Source: Betaproteobacteria bacterium
GTDB lineage: Bacteria; Pseudomonadota; Gammaproteobacteria; Burkholderiales; Casimicrobiaceae
NCBI GenBank assembly: GCA_016717855.1
Contig: JADKEV010000020.1
Span: 62,001-126,000 of the forward strand
Direction of reading: 5' to 3'
DNA length: 64,000 bases
Shown here: piece by piece, positions 63,743 to 64,000 of the stretch
How positions within the stretch are numbered: position 1 is the first letter of the stretch
Layout of the letters: each line of letters starts with the position of its first letter
The notes under the pieces: model-generated
The model's input: the letters and a program-made list of their open reading frames with translations, nothing else
Database searches by the model: none
Told to the model about the DNA's origin: nothing
Made by a program: the position numbers and the translations under genes

Positions 63743-64000
63743 TCATGCCACCGCCGCGCGCCGCATCAGCTTGCGCAACTCGCCGTACCACAGCACGACG
63801 CTGGCCATCGCCGCGCACAGCAACCACTGGCCGGCGTCCAGCGGCACGGTCCCGAATGCGACATTGAGGAAGCCGACGTGGACGACCGCGACCTGCAACA
63901 GCACCGACAGCACGACCGCGCCCCACAACCAGCGATTGACGAAGAGATGCGCGAACGCGCTCGCGGTCGCCGAGCGGGCGTTGAAACAGTTGAACAGCTG
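63743..64000 (-). CDS. Cation-transporting P-type ATPase, C-terminal end (continues past the window)
   Basis: The minus-strand frame is open from the stop at 63743 through the right edge. The visible 85 residues read QLFNCFNARSATASAFAHLF, then FVNRWLWGAVVLSVLLQVAVV, VAFGTVPLDAGQWLLCAAMA and YGELRKLMRR. QLFN.FN.RS is the M8/M9 signature of type II calcium-type ATPases, and the last segments match membrane helices M9-M10. All catalytic domains lie outside the window. It is convergent with the AI-2E gene, with 46 nt between the stops. Confidence 0.8.
   Translation of the reverse strand, partial: QLFNCFNARSATASAFAHLFVNRWLWGAVVLSVLLQVAVVHVGFLNVAFGTVPLDAGQWLLCAAMASVVLWYGELRKLMRRAAVA

Noticed and set aside
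1..64000. tRNA, rRNA, CRISPR arrays and insertion sequences
   Set aside because: None recognised on reading both strands; no regularly spaced repeat-spacer pattern and no intact transposase seen.

Overview
The window is a GC-rich chromosomal segment (roughly 60-65 % G+C by eye). It looks like an exopolysaccharide (EPS) locus with a PKS/NRPS cluster embedded in it, flanked on the right by ordinary core genes. Gene styles (EPS glycosyltransferase sets, paired EPS-type hydrolases, RstA/OmpR-like two-component pair, Spy-like protein, AI-2E permease) suggest a betaproteobacterium. That is inference; there is no rRNA, tRNA or marker gene to confirm it.

Layout. 1-11 kb (+): a tightly coupled run with repeated ATGA/GTGA overlaps. 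It holds a 5'-truncated glycosyltransferase, a NodB deacetylase, an O-antigen ligase/polymerase-like membrane protein, two GT4 and one GT2 glycosyltransferase, a membrane-anchored protein of unknown family, a second deacetylase, an acyl carrier protein, a short-chain dehydrogenase and a broken acyl-CoA-ligase. 11-16 kb (-): two tandem paralogous GNAT-like acyltransferases, a methyltransferase and a GT2. 15.9-18.6 kb (-): a secreted heparinase II/III-like protein ending in two dockerin-like repeats. 19.2-20.4 kb (+): a PQQ-type aldose dehydrogenase. 20.4-25.2 kb (-): an asnB-ACP-AMP ligase-nadE-like operon. 25.5-27 kb (+): a Wzx/MATE-type flippase. 27.4-44.6 kb (+): a PKS/NRPS run of A-T didomain, KS-AT-ACP-aminotransferase, (C)-A-T-C-A-T, Sfp-type phosphopantetheinyl transferase and three alpha/beta hydrolases. 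44.6-47.5 kb: a JmjC/cupin-like oxygenase-type protein, a TIGR04325-type methyltransferase and a GNAT. 47.6-59.3 kb: a secreted protein with InlB-like and dockerin-like repeats, a second heparinase-like protein carrying Ig-like domains, a deacetylase, a GT2, an O-acyltransferase and a third heparinase-like protein (a lipoprotein). 59.5-64 kb: histidine kinase/response regulator, Spy-like protein, AI-2E family permease and the C-terminal end of a P-type cation ATPase.

How it may work together. The glycosyltransferases, flippase and polymerase-like protein would build and export a polysaccharide. Deacetylases, acyltransferases and the ACP/ligase sets would decorate it, and three heparinase-like proteins with three different tethers would cut or remodel it at the surface. 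The PKS/NRPS line has a malonyl-specific PKS module with an in-line class III aminotransferase and no ketoreductase. This predicts a beta-amino acid unit built on an A-T-loaded starter, followed by two amino acids, the second probably glycine. No thioesterase is present in the line, so release by a neighbouring hydrolase is possible.

Caution. Five genes carry single-base frameshifts at short homopolymers (near 6175, 11487, 34443, 52745, 60550). Three adenylation/condensation genes appear to lack internal segments (near 10635, 27475, 34800). Either the locus is decaying or the assembly has systematic errors; the raw reads would decide.
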